Shown here: one piece after another, positions 44,722 through 54,615 of the stretch
Position numbering within the stretch: position 1 is the stretch's first letter
Layout of the letters: every line of letters starts with the position of its first letter
Source of the DNA: Ashinkailepas kermadecensis
Lineage: Eukaryota; Arthropoda; Thecostraca; Neolepadidae
NCBI GenBank assembly: GCA_034440615.1
Contig: JAOTOM010002632.1
Span: 48,116 to 112,115, forward strand
Direction: 5' to 3'
Length of the DNA stretch: 64,000 bases
The notes under the pieces: generated by a model
What the model was told of the DNA's origin: nothing
Database searches by the model: none
Seen by the model: only the letters and a program-made list of their open reading frames with translations
Made by a program: the position numbers and the translations under genes

Positions 44722-45255
44722 TCAGTTGCCTTCCCTCGACTTCACGCTGTCACCTGACTTGACTTGCTTTGCATTCTCGTTCGACTTCACTCCCTTTGTA
44801 CTCTCATTCGACTTCACCTGTTTCGTGCTTTCAGTGGACTTGGCTTGCTTTGCACTGTCATTAGACTTCACCTTGCTGACGCTTCCGCTAGGTGTCGCTA
44901 GTTTGGCACTGTCGCTGGACTTGACAGACTGTCCACTCGTTTTCTTGCTGGCAGGCTGCTGTGACGCGTCAGCCGAGCTTTCGGCAACATCGCCAGCAGC
45001 AATGTCGCCACCCTCTGCCTCCCGCTTCTCGCCAGCAGTAGTGTCGCCACCCTCCGCCTCCCGCTTCTCGCCAGCAGCAGTGTCGCCACCATCCGCCTCC
45101 CGCTTCTCGCCAGCAGCAGTGTCGCCACCCTCCGCCTCCCGCTTCTCGCCACCATCCTCCTCGTCTCCCTCCTGTCCTTCGCGGTCATCCTCTTCTTCCT
45201 CCTCCTCCTCGTCGTTCTCTTCTTCTCCTTCCTCCTCACCTTCGTCACAGATGCC
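44722..45255 (-). CDS. Candidate last exon of acidic/lysine-rich repeat protein
   Basis: An open segment begins after a good acceptor (GTATTTCCAG at 45256) and runs 177 codons to TGA. Residues 1-40 are almost all Glu/Asp (GEEEGEEENDEEEEEEEDD). Four 13-residue repeats GEKREAEGGDTAA follow, encoded by a 39-bp tandem repeat at about 44995-45150. Then comes a Ser/Lys/Asn-rich part with repeated KSNDSAKQ-like octads, ending VKSREGN. Period and composition look protein-constrained, because substitutions keep the repeat register. The protein is likely disordered. The family is not recognised, and upstream exons would lie beyond or beneath LINE B. It could also be a low-complexity spurious frame. Confidence 0.45.
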   Translation of the reverse strand, partial: GICDEGEEEGEEENDEEEEEEEDDREGQEGDEEDGGEKREAEGGDTAAGEKREADGGDTAAGEKREAEGGDTTAGEKREAEGGDIAAGDVAESSADASQQPASKKTSGQSVKSSDSAKLATPSGSVSKVKSNDSAKQAKSTESTKQVKSNESTKGVKSNENAKQVKSGDSVKSREGN

Positions 45256-45569
45256 CTGGAAATACAGTTGTTTATAGCAGTGGCATTGCATGTACGTGCA
45301 GAACATTAGTTCACGACAGATATCTACTGTATTCTGCAGTATTGTTTTCATCTTGAAATCGATACCTCTTTATACGTCTACATAGACCGCTACGGCAAGG
45401 CGATTCACGGTTGGCTGGCTGGATATTTGGGCTTAGGGGCGCATCGACTGCGTTGGTCATACAGCGCCCATAACATTGTTAGATGGTACCAATGGTCTTA
45501 AACGGTTCCACAGTAGTACGCGAACTTATAGAATACAGGCAAGTCATTCCGATCTTCTAGTGTTACATG

Positions 45570-46013
45570 TCAGTGAGGTGTATAAATAGCTCTGAGGTCG
45601 ACATCTGAAAGAAAGCGAAGAAGCTGTTCCGAAGTTACCGCGCGCGAGTGGTCACCTAGGAGATCGCGGAGTGGCAGCGACCGTACGACTCCAAAGAGAC
45701 GTCTGCGATCATCGGCCAGCAGAGGGCATGCAATCAGAACGTGTCGCAATGACAGCGGTGCGTGACATCGAGGGCAGTTTGGCCTGTCCTCTCCACAGAG
45801 CAGATGGTGATGTGTTGGGCGAGTGTCCCCAAGCGGAAGGCGGCAGAGCACGACCTCGCCCCGCCTCGTCCTGTGATAGGACGAGGTACACTCTCCAAGG
45901 CATGGCTTGATCGCTCGTAATTTATTGTCCTGCAAGGTGTTCCAGCTATTCTGCCATTTTTCCAGAACAAAGGTCGTAATTGAACGGTGATGTTCCCTCA
46001 CTGGTAGTGGCAT
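45570..46013 (-). pseudogene. LINE B ORF2 C-terminal zinc-motif region
   Basis: After RNase H, the segment reads CLGECTSSYHRTRRGEVVLC, RPTHHHLLCGEDRPNCPRCH, SLRHVLIACPLL, ending DLRAIYTPH. The C-x2-C-x-H-x-C pattern (CPRC ... H ... C) is the usual C-terminal cysteine motif of RNase H-bearing Jockey/I-like elements and matches element D. Confidence 0.82.
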
Positions 46014-46072
46014 AGGCCGCCGGTATGGGGCATGGGCTGCCCGTTTCGCAGCAGCATCCGCTGCCTCATTCC

Positions 46073-46540
46073 CTACGATGCCGACATGGCTCGGAATCCA
46101 ATAGTCTTCCCAGCTTGAGCCAGTAATGTGAGCTGCCGCAGAACATCCTGTACAATGGGGTCAGGTGGGTTAAACCGCTCTAGCGTCCACAGACTGCTGA
46201 GTGCATCGGTAAAAATGGCGTGCGAGGTATCCCGCCCTACTTCAATAAAACTGAGTGCATTGATGATGGAAACCAGCTCCGGTGTGCATACCGTTGCATG
46301 GGGTGGTAAAGAGAATGATCGCGACATGAAACCAATAACAAACGCACTGCCAACAGCAAAATCAGTCTTGGATCCGTCTGTATATATCGGGACGTAGCCG
46401 TGAAAGGAGGCTATGTGCTCTAGAGAATGTGACCGACGGTCGTGTGGTGTAGCATGTGCCTTCTTCACCGCGGAGAGTGATATGTCTATTGTTGGGTGGG
46501 TCACTTGCCAAGGCGGTGTTTGTGGAAAACCGACCTGCAT
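46073..46540 (-). pseudogene. LINE B RNase H domain
   Basis: YVPIYTDGSKTDFAVGSAFV (first Asp), TVCTPELVSIINALSFIE (Glu), AIFTDALSSLWTLERF (second Asp) and NPPDPIVQDVLRQL are classical RNase H landmarks. The segment breaks frame before the WIPSHVGI motif. Confidence 0.87.
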
Positions 46541-48651
46541 ACTTCCTGAAATCGAATATCGCTGTTCTCAAAGAGTCTGCGCATTCTGACGCAAAAGGGG
46601 TGCAATGCACAGTGCGCGTTCGACCAAATGTTGCAATCAGGCAATGGAAGAATACATGCGCATAAGCGGGGTGGTCGGGGAATTGACGCAGTTTAGAGGC
46701 GTAGCGCATCCCGAGCATCTCGCGGCGGAGTGAGAGTGGTGGCTCGTGGGCTTCAGTCAGAAGGCTCACAGAGGGCGAAGTGCGGAAAGCGCCGTTCATC
46801 ATGCGGAGCGCCGAATGATGTATCACATCCAGTGATCGTTTGCTTGTTTTACATGCGCCGTCATATATACAACTTGCGTAGTCCAACTTTGAACGAACGA
46901 GGGAACGGTACAACAGGAGCATAGTTTTCCTGTCCCCTCCGTAGGACGTGCGTGCAACCATCTTCAGTAGGTTAAGTGATGCAAAACATTTCTCCCGGTG
47001 TGCTTTAAAGTGTTATTTGTAACTAAGACGGGAGTCAAAAATTACTTCCAGGAACCGGGCAGTGCGCTGAAAGGGAATTAGCTCCCCATACAGCTGTAGA
47101 GCAGGGTCTGGGCAGTTTCGGCGACGTCGGCAAAAATGCATCCCAACGGTTTTTGAGACGGAGAACTGTAACCTGTTCTTGGAGCTCCATCTCTCCAAAC
47201 ATGATATCGCCAATTGCAGCTGCCGTGCCATTGACGGTGCACTGGATGGGCAGCACCAAATCGCGACGTCGTCCACGAACAGTGAACTACCAACATTTCG
47301 TGGAAGAGTCGCAGATATCATTGATCATGATAGCGAACAGCGCCACGCTTAATACACTACCCTGTGCTATCCTTTCCGTGTGTGAGTATCTGTCTGACAA
47401 ACAACTTCCGAACCGCACACGAAAGAAGCGTCTCGACACAAAGTTATGGACAAAAAAACGATAGATCCACGAATTCCACGTCTGGAAACTTTCATCAGGA
47501 TGCTGTAGCGCCAGGTGGTGTCATACGCTCCATGAATGTAAAAAATACTGCACCAATACTGCCTGTACCACGGTATCAAGACCTAAAACATGGTCAACGG
47601 TGCTGCGGTTTTTCCTAAAACCACACTGTGCGTTGTTTAAAATGCCATGTTGTTCAAGAAAGCAGGTCAAACGCACGTTTACCATCTTCTCCATGGGCTT
47701 ACAGAGCGATGCTGTCAGTGATATTGGTTGGTAGCTCGCCGGGTCTGTCCTGTCTTTTACGGACTTTATAATTGGGATCATAATAGCCTCACGCCAAGTG
47801 GGTGGGAAATACCCTTTCTCCTACAGCCGGTTCAGCGTTGCCAGTGCGGCATCAAGTCCACATGATGGAAGATGCTTGAGCATGTCGTGTATTAGGTCGT
47901 CGCCTTCGGATATGCTCCGAAGGGTCGCAATAGCGGAACGCAGCTCAGCCAGCGTGAATGGCTCGTTATAGCTTATACGTTCGGAAGTAAAAAAGTTAAG
48001 TGGCTGTATCTCGCAAGTGGCTTTGTGGCGCGTGAATGAGTCATCACTGTAGCACCTACGTCGGTTCGAAATTGTGCGAGCTATCTCATTGGCCACGTCT
48101 ACCGCTAGGTGATGTCTGGGCCGGCGACTCGTAGTACTGGCAGAGGGGTGGAGTTGTATTTACCGGCGATACGCTTAAGCCTCGACCAGACCTGTGAGAC
48201 GGGTGTGGAGCGATTCAGCCTGTTCACATAGTTCCTCCATGAGACACGCTTAGCGTCCCGGATAGTGCGTCGAGCATTGGCTCGAGCCTGCCAGAAGGCG
48301 ATGAAATTCGCCGTGCTACTCCTTCGGTCAAAGGCTCTGTAGGCGTGTCTTCTAGCCCCAATTGCCGAATTGACACTCCTCTGTCCACCACGGAACGGGC
48401 GCACGACGGGGAGTGCCAGAGGTGCGAGGGATGGACTCAGTGGTGGTCTGCACGAGCAGGGTGGTGAGTGCTTCCACCGACATAGGGGTGGCAACAGGCC
48501 TCACGGACAAAATCTCCTCTAGTCGCGTCTCGTATGCTGACCAGTCGGTCTTCTGAAAATTCCACCGACATGGTCGCGTCCCGAGTACTGCGCCATCCTC
48601 GTAATCTAGCCACACCGGAAAGTGGCCACTGTCTAGGGGGTCGTCGGCCAC
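46362..48651 (-). pseudogene. LINE B reverse transcriptase, fragmented
   Basis: Pieces in order are WTEECQF and YRAFDRRSSTANFIAFWQAR (N-terminal linker, 48651-48105), FTLAELRSAIATLRSISEGD (47970-47870), DRTDPASYQPISLTASLCKP and NNAQCGFRKNRSTVDH (fingers), SLFVDDVAIWC (motif C as FVDD, about 47280), LQFSVSKTVGMHFCRRR, and the thumb ARTSYGGDRKTMLLLYRSLV, LDYASCIYDGAC (46961-46800). Multiple frame changes. The sequence is clearly a different subfamily from element A. Confidence 0.84.
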
Positions 48652-48859
48652 AGACCAGCAAAAAAAGGTGCGTGTTGTGGGCTACACAAACTGGGGTCCA
48701 GGGCAGGGGTATGTCCCGAGGGCAGGGTAAGGTGAGTCGGTGATCCAGTGTTTATAATAAATAGTGATGCGTCGTGCATAAAAGATTCCAGACACCGATC
48801 CCGTGCGTTAACATCCTCGCATCCCCATGCCGTATGGTGAGCGTTAAAATCACCTAGTA

Positions 48860-49255
48860 TTAAGACCGGCGGGACAACTCGGACATCAGGCGTCGTAGTT
48901 CAGTAGACGGGAACCCCGCACCGGGTGGCAAGTACAGTGAACAGATAGATCTAGGACGGCGGTTAAAATGCACTCTTACTGCGACGGCCTGAAGCTTGGC
49001 GTGCATCACTAATCTCTGCGCCGCCACACTATGGCGGGCAGCCAGCAGTACTCCACCATGCGCAATGGTGTCTGACGGCATGTCAATTCGGAAGACTGAG
49101 TAGCATTTTAGGCCATAAATGTAGTCCGGCGTCACCTTGGTTTCTTGCAAACAGATCTCCGCCGGGCAGTGGCGTTTTAAGAGCACCCGGAGGTCTTCTG
49201 TGCTGGTTCTCAGCCCTATACAATTCCATTGTAAAATGGACCGCAGCTGATTCAT
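48860..49255 (-). pseudogene. LINE B ORF2 start: APE endonuclease
   Basis: MNQLRSILQWNCIGLRTSTE, CPAEICLQETKV (catalytic Glu), YGLKCYSVFRID, AHGGVLLAARHSVAAQRLVM, RRPRSICSLYLPPGA. The GDFNAHH core follows in another frame around 48840-48800. This is the N-terminal APE domain that nicks the integration target. Confidence 0.86.
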
Positions 49256-49461
49256 TTAAGCCGGATTAAATTATGTATGGAAAAATATCACAGACAATAT
49301 CACAGGTGGGCGAGTCTAAAACAAAAGGAGCTGCTAAAATGCAACGCCAGTACACTATAAACGTGGAGCTGACTTGGTGTCGACGGACGCCCTCGGGCGA
49401 GATCTGGGGTGTTCCCCGCTGGGCAGTGATGGTGTCCATGGGGGAGCTCGCTTACGCCCCG

Positions 49462-51139
49462 TCACGGGGGACGGCCAGGGTGCGACTTTCTCGCCCCCGT
49501 GGGATGGAGTGGGAGGCGGGCCCATGACCCTCCCCGTCTCTGGGGTACATTGGGGATTGGCTCCGGTACTTGGGGACGGTGGAGGTGTCGCCATGGGAGG
49601 CTGCCCGCCAACTCGGGCGCTCGGCGACGACTCCCTGGAACTGGTCCGCGCTGCTGGACCAGACGCACCCATATCAGGCGCCCCCGGCGGACGTCGACCG
49701 AGAGACGTGGTCGGGTCGGAGGAGGAGCGACCACCGGGACACGTCGAGAGGTCACGTCAGGCTCCCCTGAACTAGTTGGTGGAGGTGGGAGAGTTGACGT
49801 GGTTTTGGATGGTAAAGGGATGGGCTGGGTCGGTGTGGGATCGATGGAGGTGGTGGGTATGTATTTCAAGTGGTTATCGGAGGGCCTGGCGGGCCTCTTG
49901 GTTCGCTGGACTTGTTGCCATTCCTCCGGAGCTCTATCTGGTGAAGGCGGAGTAACGACCTCAGAGCCGGTCGCTGAGAAGCAGCGCGTTTTTCTGCCTC
50001 TGGGGAGGTCTCCTTCACCTAGTTTTGTGATGTGGTTGGTTGGTTGGTTGGTTATTGGTTTTACAACACGTCGACCGTTGAGTCATGTAGCGTCGCCAAT
50101 CTCGAAGTGACGGGTACGCCAAAGGAGCGAAGGAGCGTACACAGTTGTGTGATCAGTTCGTTGGTCTTATTTTCCTCTATCTGGTATGGGACTGATGTGG
50201 TGGCTCTGACTTCCGACGCGTAAGACGTTTTCGGGTGAGACTGGCCGTATATGTCCCTAGCCTCACGGAATGCTATTTTGTGGGCGTTTTTAATTGCGAT
50301 GATTTCCTTTTCCTTGGTGTATGTCAGACAAGTGCGGTCAAAAGAAGCATGAGGAACCTGTCCCCGCCCACAGTTTACGCAGTTGAGTGTCTCAGAGGTG
50401 AACTGCTCGGTGACATGTTCAGAGGAAGCGCATTTACCGCACGCTGGATGGTTCCTGCAAAACGAGTTTGTATGCCCTTACATTTTGCATTTAAAACACC
50501 GCATCGGGTTGGGAAGGAATACCCGTACCTTGACACGCAGGTAACCAACAAGAATCTCAGACGGTAAGTCTGTTGTGTTAAAAGTTAAAATGATGTTGTT
50601 TGTCGTAATCGTCTCCGCGACTTTCCTGACCTTAATCTTTCTCGCACCCGTGACTTCGAATTTACACAACCCTCAACGATCTCCTCCTCTGGCACGTTCC
50701 CCAAGTCATAGCAAGTGATTATTCCACGCGATGTGTTCTTGGTTTGGTGCGGTTCTACTTTCATTTGTATGCTCTCATCTACCCTCCTGTCATCCTTTCT
50801 TACACCGTATATAAACTCAGATGTCTGCAACGCTTTCTCCATCTCCTTCGCTACCGCAAACTCCACCTCCAAAGAGCCATACCTCAGCTTTTCACAACGA
50901 ACAATTTTCCCGAACCGGTCACAACCATCTCGTCTTTGAAAAGGGGGAAAAGGGGTGAGATCCTTCCTCTGTCCGCGAAAGAAGAGAATACCGCGAAGTA
51001 TGGGATACTTGGTCTCCGCAGCTACCCGAGTTAGAAACGCTCCTACCAGCACCGAATTAGCGAGTGGTTTGGTCACCACGAGAGGGACCAGGAGTGTTTT
51101 TTTGTGTTGTGGATGCCATGCAATGTGTCTTTGTTTCAA
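49462..51139 (-). pseudogene. LINE B ORF1 (gag-like, CCHC zinc knuckles)
   Basis: The N-terminal part (51139-50585) contains FPPFQRRDGCDRFGKIVRCE, EFIYGVRKDD and KNTSRGIITCYDLGNVPEEE, which resembles the folded RNA-binding part of non-LTR ORF1. After a frame change, 50669-50260 has the zinc-knuckle region VFLPNPMRCFKCKM with further Cys/His pairs. The C-terminal part (49869-49462) is Pro-rich. A truncated SINE tail (50036-50108) interrupts it. Confidence 0.75.
50036..50108 (-). mobile_element. Truncated SINE 3' end
   Basis: Plus-strand (GGTT)n followed by ATTGGTTTTACAACACGTCG, ACCGTTGAGTCATGTAGCGT is the 3' half of the SINE at 34495-34668 without its tRNA head. Inserted in LINE B ORF1. Confidence 0.78.
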
Positions 51140-51659
51140 CTCCCCGGACGCCCCACTATATAGGGGCCCTACTGGGGGGACGCCTGGGCTCCGCGGACAG
51201 GATGATGCCAGGCGCCCGAGGAGCTATACGGGGCGGGCGGCACCATCACCCCGACCGGGATCCAGCGCCGCCGCCCACCCTTGACCCCTGCCGACCAGAC
51301 CGACAGGCACTGAGCCGAGGCCCGAGCTTCGACCCGAGGCGACAAGCCACTTGACCCGTATGGGGCCCTACGGACCCGCCCGCCCCTCCGGGATATCGGA
51401 ACCAAAGAGGTATGTTGCTCCTCCGTCGCAACTAGCACCGTGCGACGGGGGACCTCAGCCTCCAGGACTCCGTCAACCCCGGGGGTGGGCCGAGGGGCGC
51501 GACTACCCCGATAAAACTGAGCTGGAGGGCAGGGCCGAGGAAGTTGTCCTACCTGTTCATAGTAGGGAGAGTTGGTGTTGCAGGGCCAGGTGAAGGACAT
51601 GGATGTTGAGATGGGATGGGCATTGGAATGGGAGCGTATGGATGGAAGGACGAGTGAGG

Positions 51660-52068
51660 AAATCTTAGTCTGACCTCTCGCCGGCTCACCGGTGGACTGG
51701 GACTCCGGGTCATTGGGGCACCCAATCCCCCCCCCCCAACACCACGGAAAGGTGGTGCCTCGTCGGGGGAGGCGGTTGACGGGATATCAAGGTGCTTAGG
51801 TCACTTGTTCTATGTAACGCATGCAAAAACTATGCTAAACTATACATAGCATAGGGGATGCACCCGCTCACACCCAAGCGAAAGCGGAGCCCATGCATGA
51901 GTGAAAATTATTAGCCTTTCAGCGAAGAGCTAAATCGGGTGTCAAGTTCGATAGAGCAGTCATTACAGTTATCGCTGGGCTGTTTGTTTCGCGCCACCTC
52001 CCCGATTTCTACAGATTCCAGGTCATACTGGAATTCCGCGGGCCATCGGAGCCGGCGCACTCGGTGAA
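51660..52068. other. Spacer between LINE B and RSPH9, nothing recognised
   Basis: Contains a C run near 51728 and moderately GC-rich unique DNA. It would be 3' flank of the minus-strand RSPH9 gene. No polyadenylation signal is evident. Confidence 0.4.
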
Positions 52069-52383
52069 CTCAGCCGTGCGCTCACCTCCACTATGAGTCC
52101 GGGCGGCGGGGGCCGGCTCAGGGGACGGCAACTCAGCCGTGCGCTCACCTCCACTATGAGTCCGGGCGGCGGGGCCGGCTCAGGGGACGGCAACTCAGCC
52201 GTGCGCTCACCTCCACTATGAGTCCGGGCGGCGGGGCCGGCTCAGGGGACGGCAGAACTCAGCCGTGCGCTCACCTCCACTATGAGTCCGGGCGGCGGAG
52301 CCGGCTCAGGGGACGGCAGAACTCAGCCGTGCGCTCACCTCCACTATGAGTCCGGGCGGCGGAGCCGGCTCAGGGGACGGCAA
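52069..52383 (-). repeat. 60/63-bp tandem array derived from the end of RSPH9 last exon
   Basis: Five units each contain CTCAGCCGTGCGCTCACC, TCCACTATGAGTCCGGGCGG and GCCGGCTCAGGGGACGGCA. On the gene strand the unit includes the last codons of the reading frame and a donor-like GTGGAG|GTGAGC. Units are 60 or 63 bp depending on a 3-bp indel. The first unit on the gene side is part of the exon itself. Confidence 0.9.
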
Positions 52384-52538
52384 CATGAAGGGCACGTCGA
52401 GATTCTTCTGGCCGATGCCCATGTAGCAGAAGCCGTGCTCGGTGCTGTTCAACTTGTGGTAGAACGCCGAACCGGGCCAGCACAGATTGCGCAACACCAC
52501 TATGCGGTCGCCAAAGCAACGGTTTATGACCCACGAAG
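52306..52538 (-). CDS. RSPH9: Radial spoke head protein 9 homologue, last exon
   Basis: Begins after acceptor TTCTCCACAG. It reads SWVINRCFGDRIVVLRNLCW, PGSAFYHKLNSTEHGFCYMG, IGQKNLDVPFML, closely following the conserved C-terminal block of RSPH9 (VVLRxLLWPGxxFYH ... YxYxGxGxKNxDLPFML). RSPH9 is a component of the radial spoke head that regulates dynein in motile 9+2 cilia and sperm flagella. In the family the protein usually ends at FML. Here the frame continues 24 codons (PSPEPAPPPGLIVEVSARLS...) into the 60/63-bp tandem repeat before a TGA at 52306. Alternatively the GTGAGC inside the unit may be used as a donor. Confidence 0.82.
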
Positions 52539-53088
52539 CTGTGGAGAATACAGGAAAGTGAAGTTAGTTGAGCCTTCAGGTAAGTTCAGCCACCCACTTG
52601 TCTCAGCTCCTATGGCGTTATGAGAACCGATACGCAACCTGCCAATACTTCGAAGTGTCCATTTTTTGTTTCAGCAGTGGACACCTGATTAACCTTGGAC
52701 AATAATGTGTTTTTAAGGGTCTGAAGTAGTTTGTTCTTAACTTGGGATGTTTTCTTGAATCGTAATAAATAGGCTGCGGAACACAGTAGACAATCGTAGG
52801 CATGCGTTTTGTCTTGAATTCCATCCGAACCGTTTTGGTGTGGGACGATACGATCAGGAGATGGGCAGCCATATGTCATTTGAAGTGAGGTATGGGGCCA
52901 GCTGGGCAATCGCGGCCGGGGCAAGAATAGCCGTGGTTTATTGATGTGTTGCATGCTTCTGATGTTTTTTCTGCTCACAAAACATTAAATAAATTGGTAT
53001 ACAATTTGTATTCAGCTTATTGGCGTTCAGCAGATGTATGACGTGACAATGTCAGAAAAAAATACCGGCAGTAAACTGTCATCTATTG

Positions 53089-53206
53089 ATACAGAAATGT
53101 CGCGATGCCCGCCCTTCCTGCCAGGGTGAGAGGCAGGCGACTCCATATGGCCTCAGCTGTTGAGTGCGTCGTAAAGCCACAATACCATCACCATTATACA
53201 GAAATG
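53089..53206 (+). mobile_element. 96-bp retroposon with 11-bp target duplication
   Basis: ATACAGAAATG flanks the insert on both sides (53089-53099 and 53196-53206). The insert reads GCCCGCCCTTCCTGCCAGGG, CCTCAGCTGTTGAGTGCGTC, GTAAAGCCACAATACCATCA and ends in (CAT)-type simple sequence. The GTTGAGTGCGTCGTAAAGCC phrase resembles 3' ends of non-LTR elements in invertebrates. It is unrelated to the LINE B tail. Confidence 0.8.
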
Positions 53207-53727
53207 ATGAAGCTATCTGATGCACGGGAGGGGGACGGGTGCAAAATGTCTACATGCACTGATTCCTTCTTATTTCTATGATTATCTTCAAGACTGTCGG
53301 CCGCGTGGTTGGGGGTGTCGTTTATCCTTTTGAAGTACTCATGGTTTGCAGTTCGTCCATTAGGTTTGAAATAAGCGCCAGCAATAGCGTAGCTTCGAGT
53401 GTCAAATAACGGCGTCTTCTGGATCTAATAAGGGACAATATGGAGTTCCTCATCTAATACTCGGAAGCCTAATGACTAATACGTGCATTGGTCCCATAAA
53501 ACATTAAAGAAAATGTCGCCTGTGACGTAAATGAAACCCGGCATCTGTTTTCCATAAAAAGTGGCATAAATAGGATAGAAGGGCCATAATAAGTCAGTTT
53601 CACGTCCATTCACAATGCAAGCACAATTTCTGCGCTCCTCGTGCTCCTAACAAAGCGTACGATCAAGCTCTTCGCACGCACGCCCAGGTCAGCAAGTACG
53701 AAGAGATCCAGGAAGGTCCGAGGTTTG

Positions 53728-53800
53728 TTAGCTATTGTGGTTTAGGAACGCATCGACTGCTTAGGTCATATAGCGCCCATAACTCAGTAATTTATACATA
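53728..53800 (-). mobile_element. Short LINE 3'-tail copy
   Basis: Minus strand TTATGGGCGCTATATGACCT, AAGCAGTCGATGCG, TTCCTAAACCACAATAGC. A stand-alone tail next to the tail of element D (53825-53880). Confidence 0.72.
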
Positions 53801-53819
53801 CAAGCGAGTGAACGCCAGT

Positions 53820-54615
53820 TGTTGTTATTGGGGCTTAGGGGCGCATCAACTGCATAGGTTATACATCGCCCATAACTTCGTTAGTCAAACCAGGTGTGAG
53901 CGTATCGGCGTCGAGTAAATGAGAAGACTGGGGGGTCACAACACGTTAGCGCATTTCATGGTGACGATATGTTGCGATGTTTTAGCTTCCGTATGCTACC
54001 TTTGTGAATGTGAGTACACCACGTCAAATCCAATCGCAGACAGGAATAGGAATAGTTCAGCGACATAGTGTGAACCGTCGCCCAGCAGTTCCACCAGGGT
54101 GGGCGATGTGGTTCCAAAGAAGCGGCGACGTTCCGCTTCAAGATGACGACACGTGCTAAGAATATGGGCCACAGACAGGTTGTCGCTGCAGCGTGGACAG
54201 GCTGGTCGTTCTTCCGAGCATAGAAGGTAGCGGTGTGTAAAATATGTGCGTCCCAGACGTAGGCGGCACAGAATCACTTCCTCACGCCCAGATCGTCGCG
54301 AGCAAGACTGCCACGCACCCAGGCGAGGTTTTAACACTTTCAGTTTGTTGGCCAGGACAGCATCCCAGGAAGACTGCCACTTGCTGTGCAGTAAGCAGAT
54401 ATACTGGGGTAAAAAGTCGCTTGCAGGCAGTGGCAACCGACGCGTATATCGTGCATTCGTAGAGCGTTTGGCTGCTGCGAGGGCGAGTTCGTTTCCAACG
54501 ATTCCCACGTGGCTTGGGATCCAGCACAGTACCACACTTTTCCCCTCCTGAGCTAAGGAGGAAATCAGCATCAAGATGTCTTGTATGAGAGGGTTAGGGA
54601 GTAAAAACGCTTCAG
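53820..54615 (-). mobile_element. LINE D, 5'-truncated (RNase H and C-terminus)
   Basis: Minus-strand frame 54615-53996 encodes NPLIQDILMLISSLAQEGKS, VVLCWIPSHVGIVGNELALA (RNase H His motif intact), HSKWQSSWDAVLANKLK and CSEERPACPRCSDNLSVAHI (zinc motif), ending YSHSQR. It is followed by a 3' UTR and a tail GTTATGGGCGATGTATAACC, GATGCGCCCCTAAGCCCC. It is the same superfamily as LINE B. The 5' end is cut within RNase H, as in typical incomplete reverse transcription. Confidence 0.85.

Larger units (their letters stand above)
45412..51650 (-). mobile_element. LINE B, full-length but degenerate non-LTR retrotransposon
   Basis: About 6.2 kb on the minus strand. It has a 5' UTR starting CCTCACTCGTCC (shared with fragment C, supporting a true 5' end), a gag-like ORF1, ORF2 with APE, RT, RNase H and a C-terminal zinc motif, and a 3' UTR. 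The 3' end is GGGCGCTGTATGACCAACGC, GATGCGCCCCTAAGCCC and a CCAGCCAGCCAACC tail. GGGCGC and GCGCCC can pair into a stem, followed by the simple-repeat end. The frame breaks repeatedly, so it is not active. No clear target duplication was found. Confidence 0.88.
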
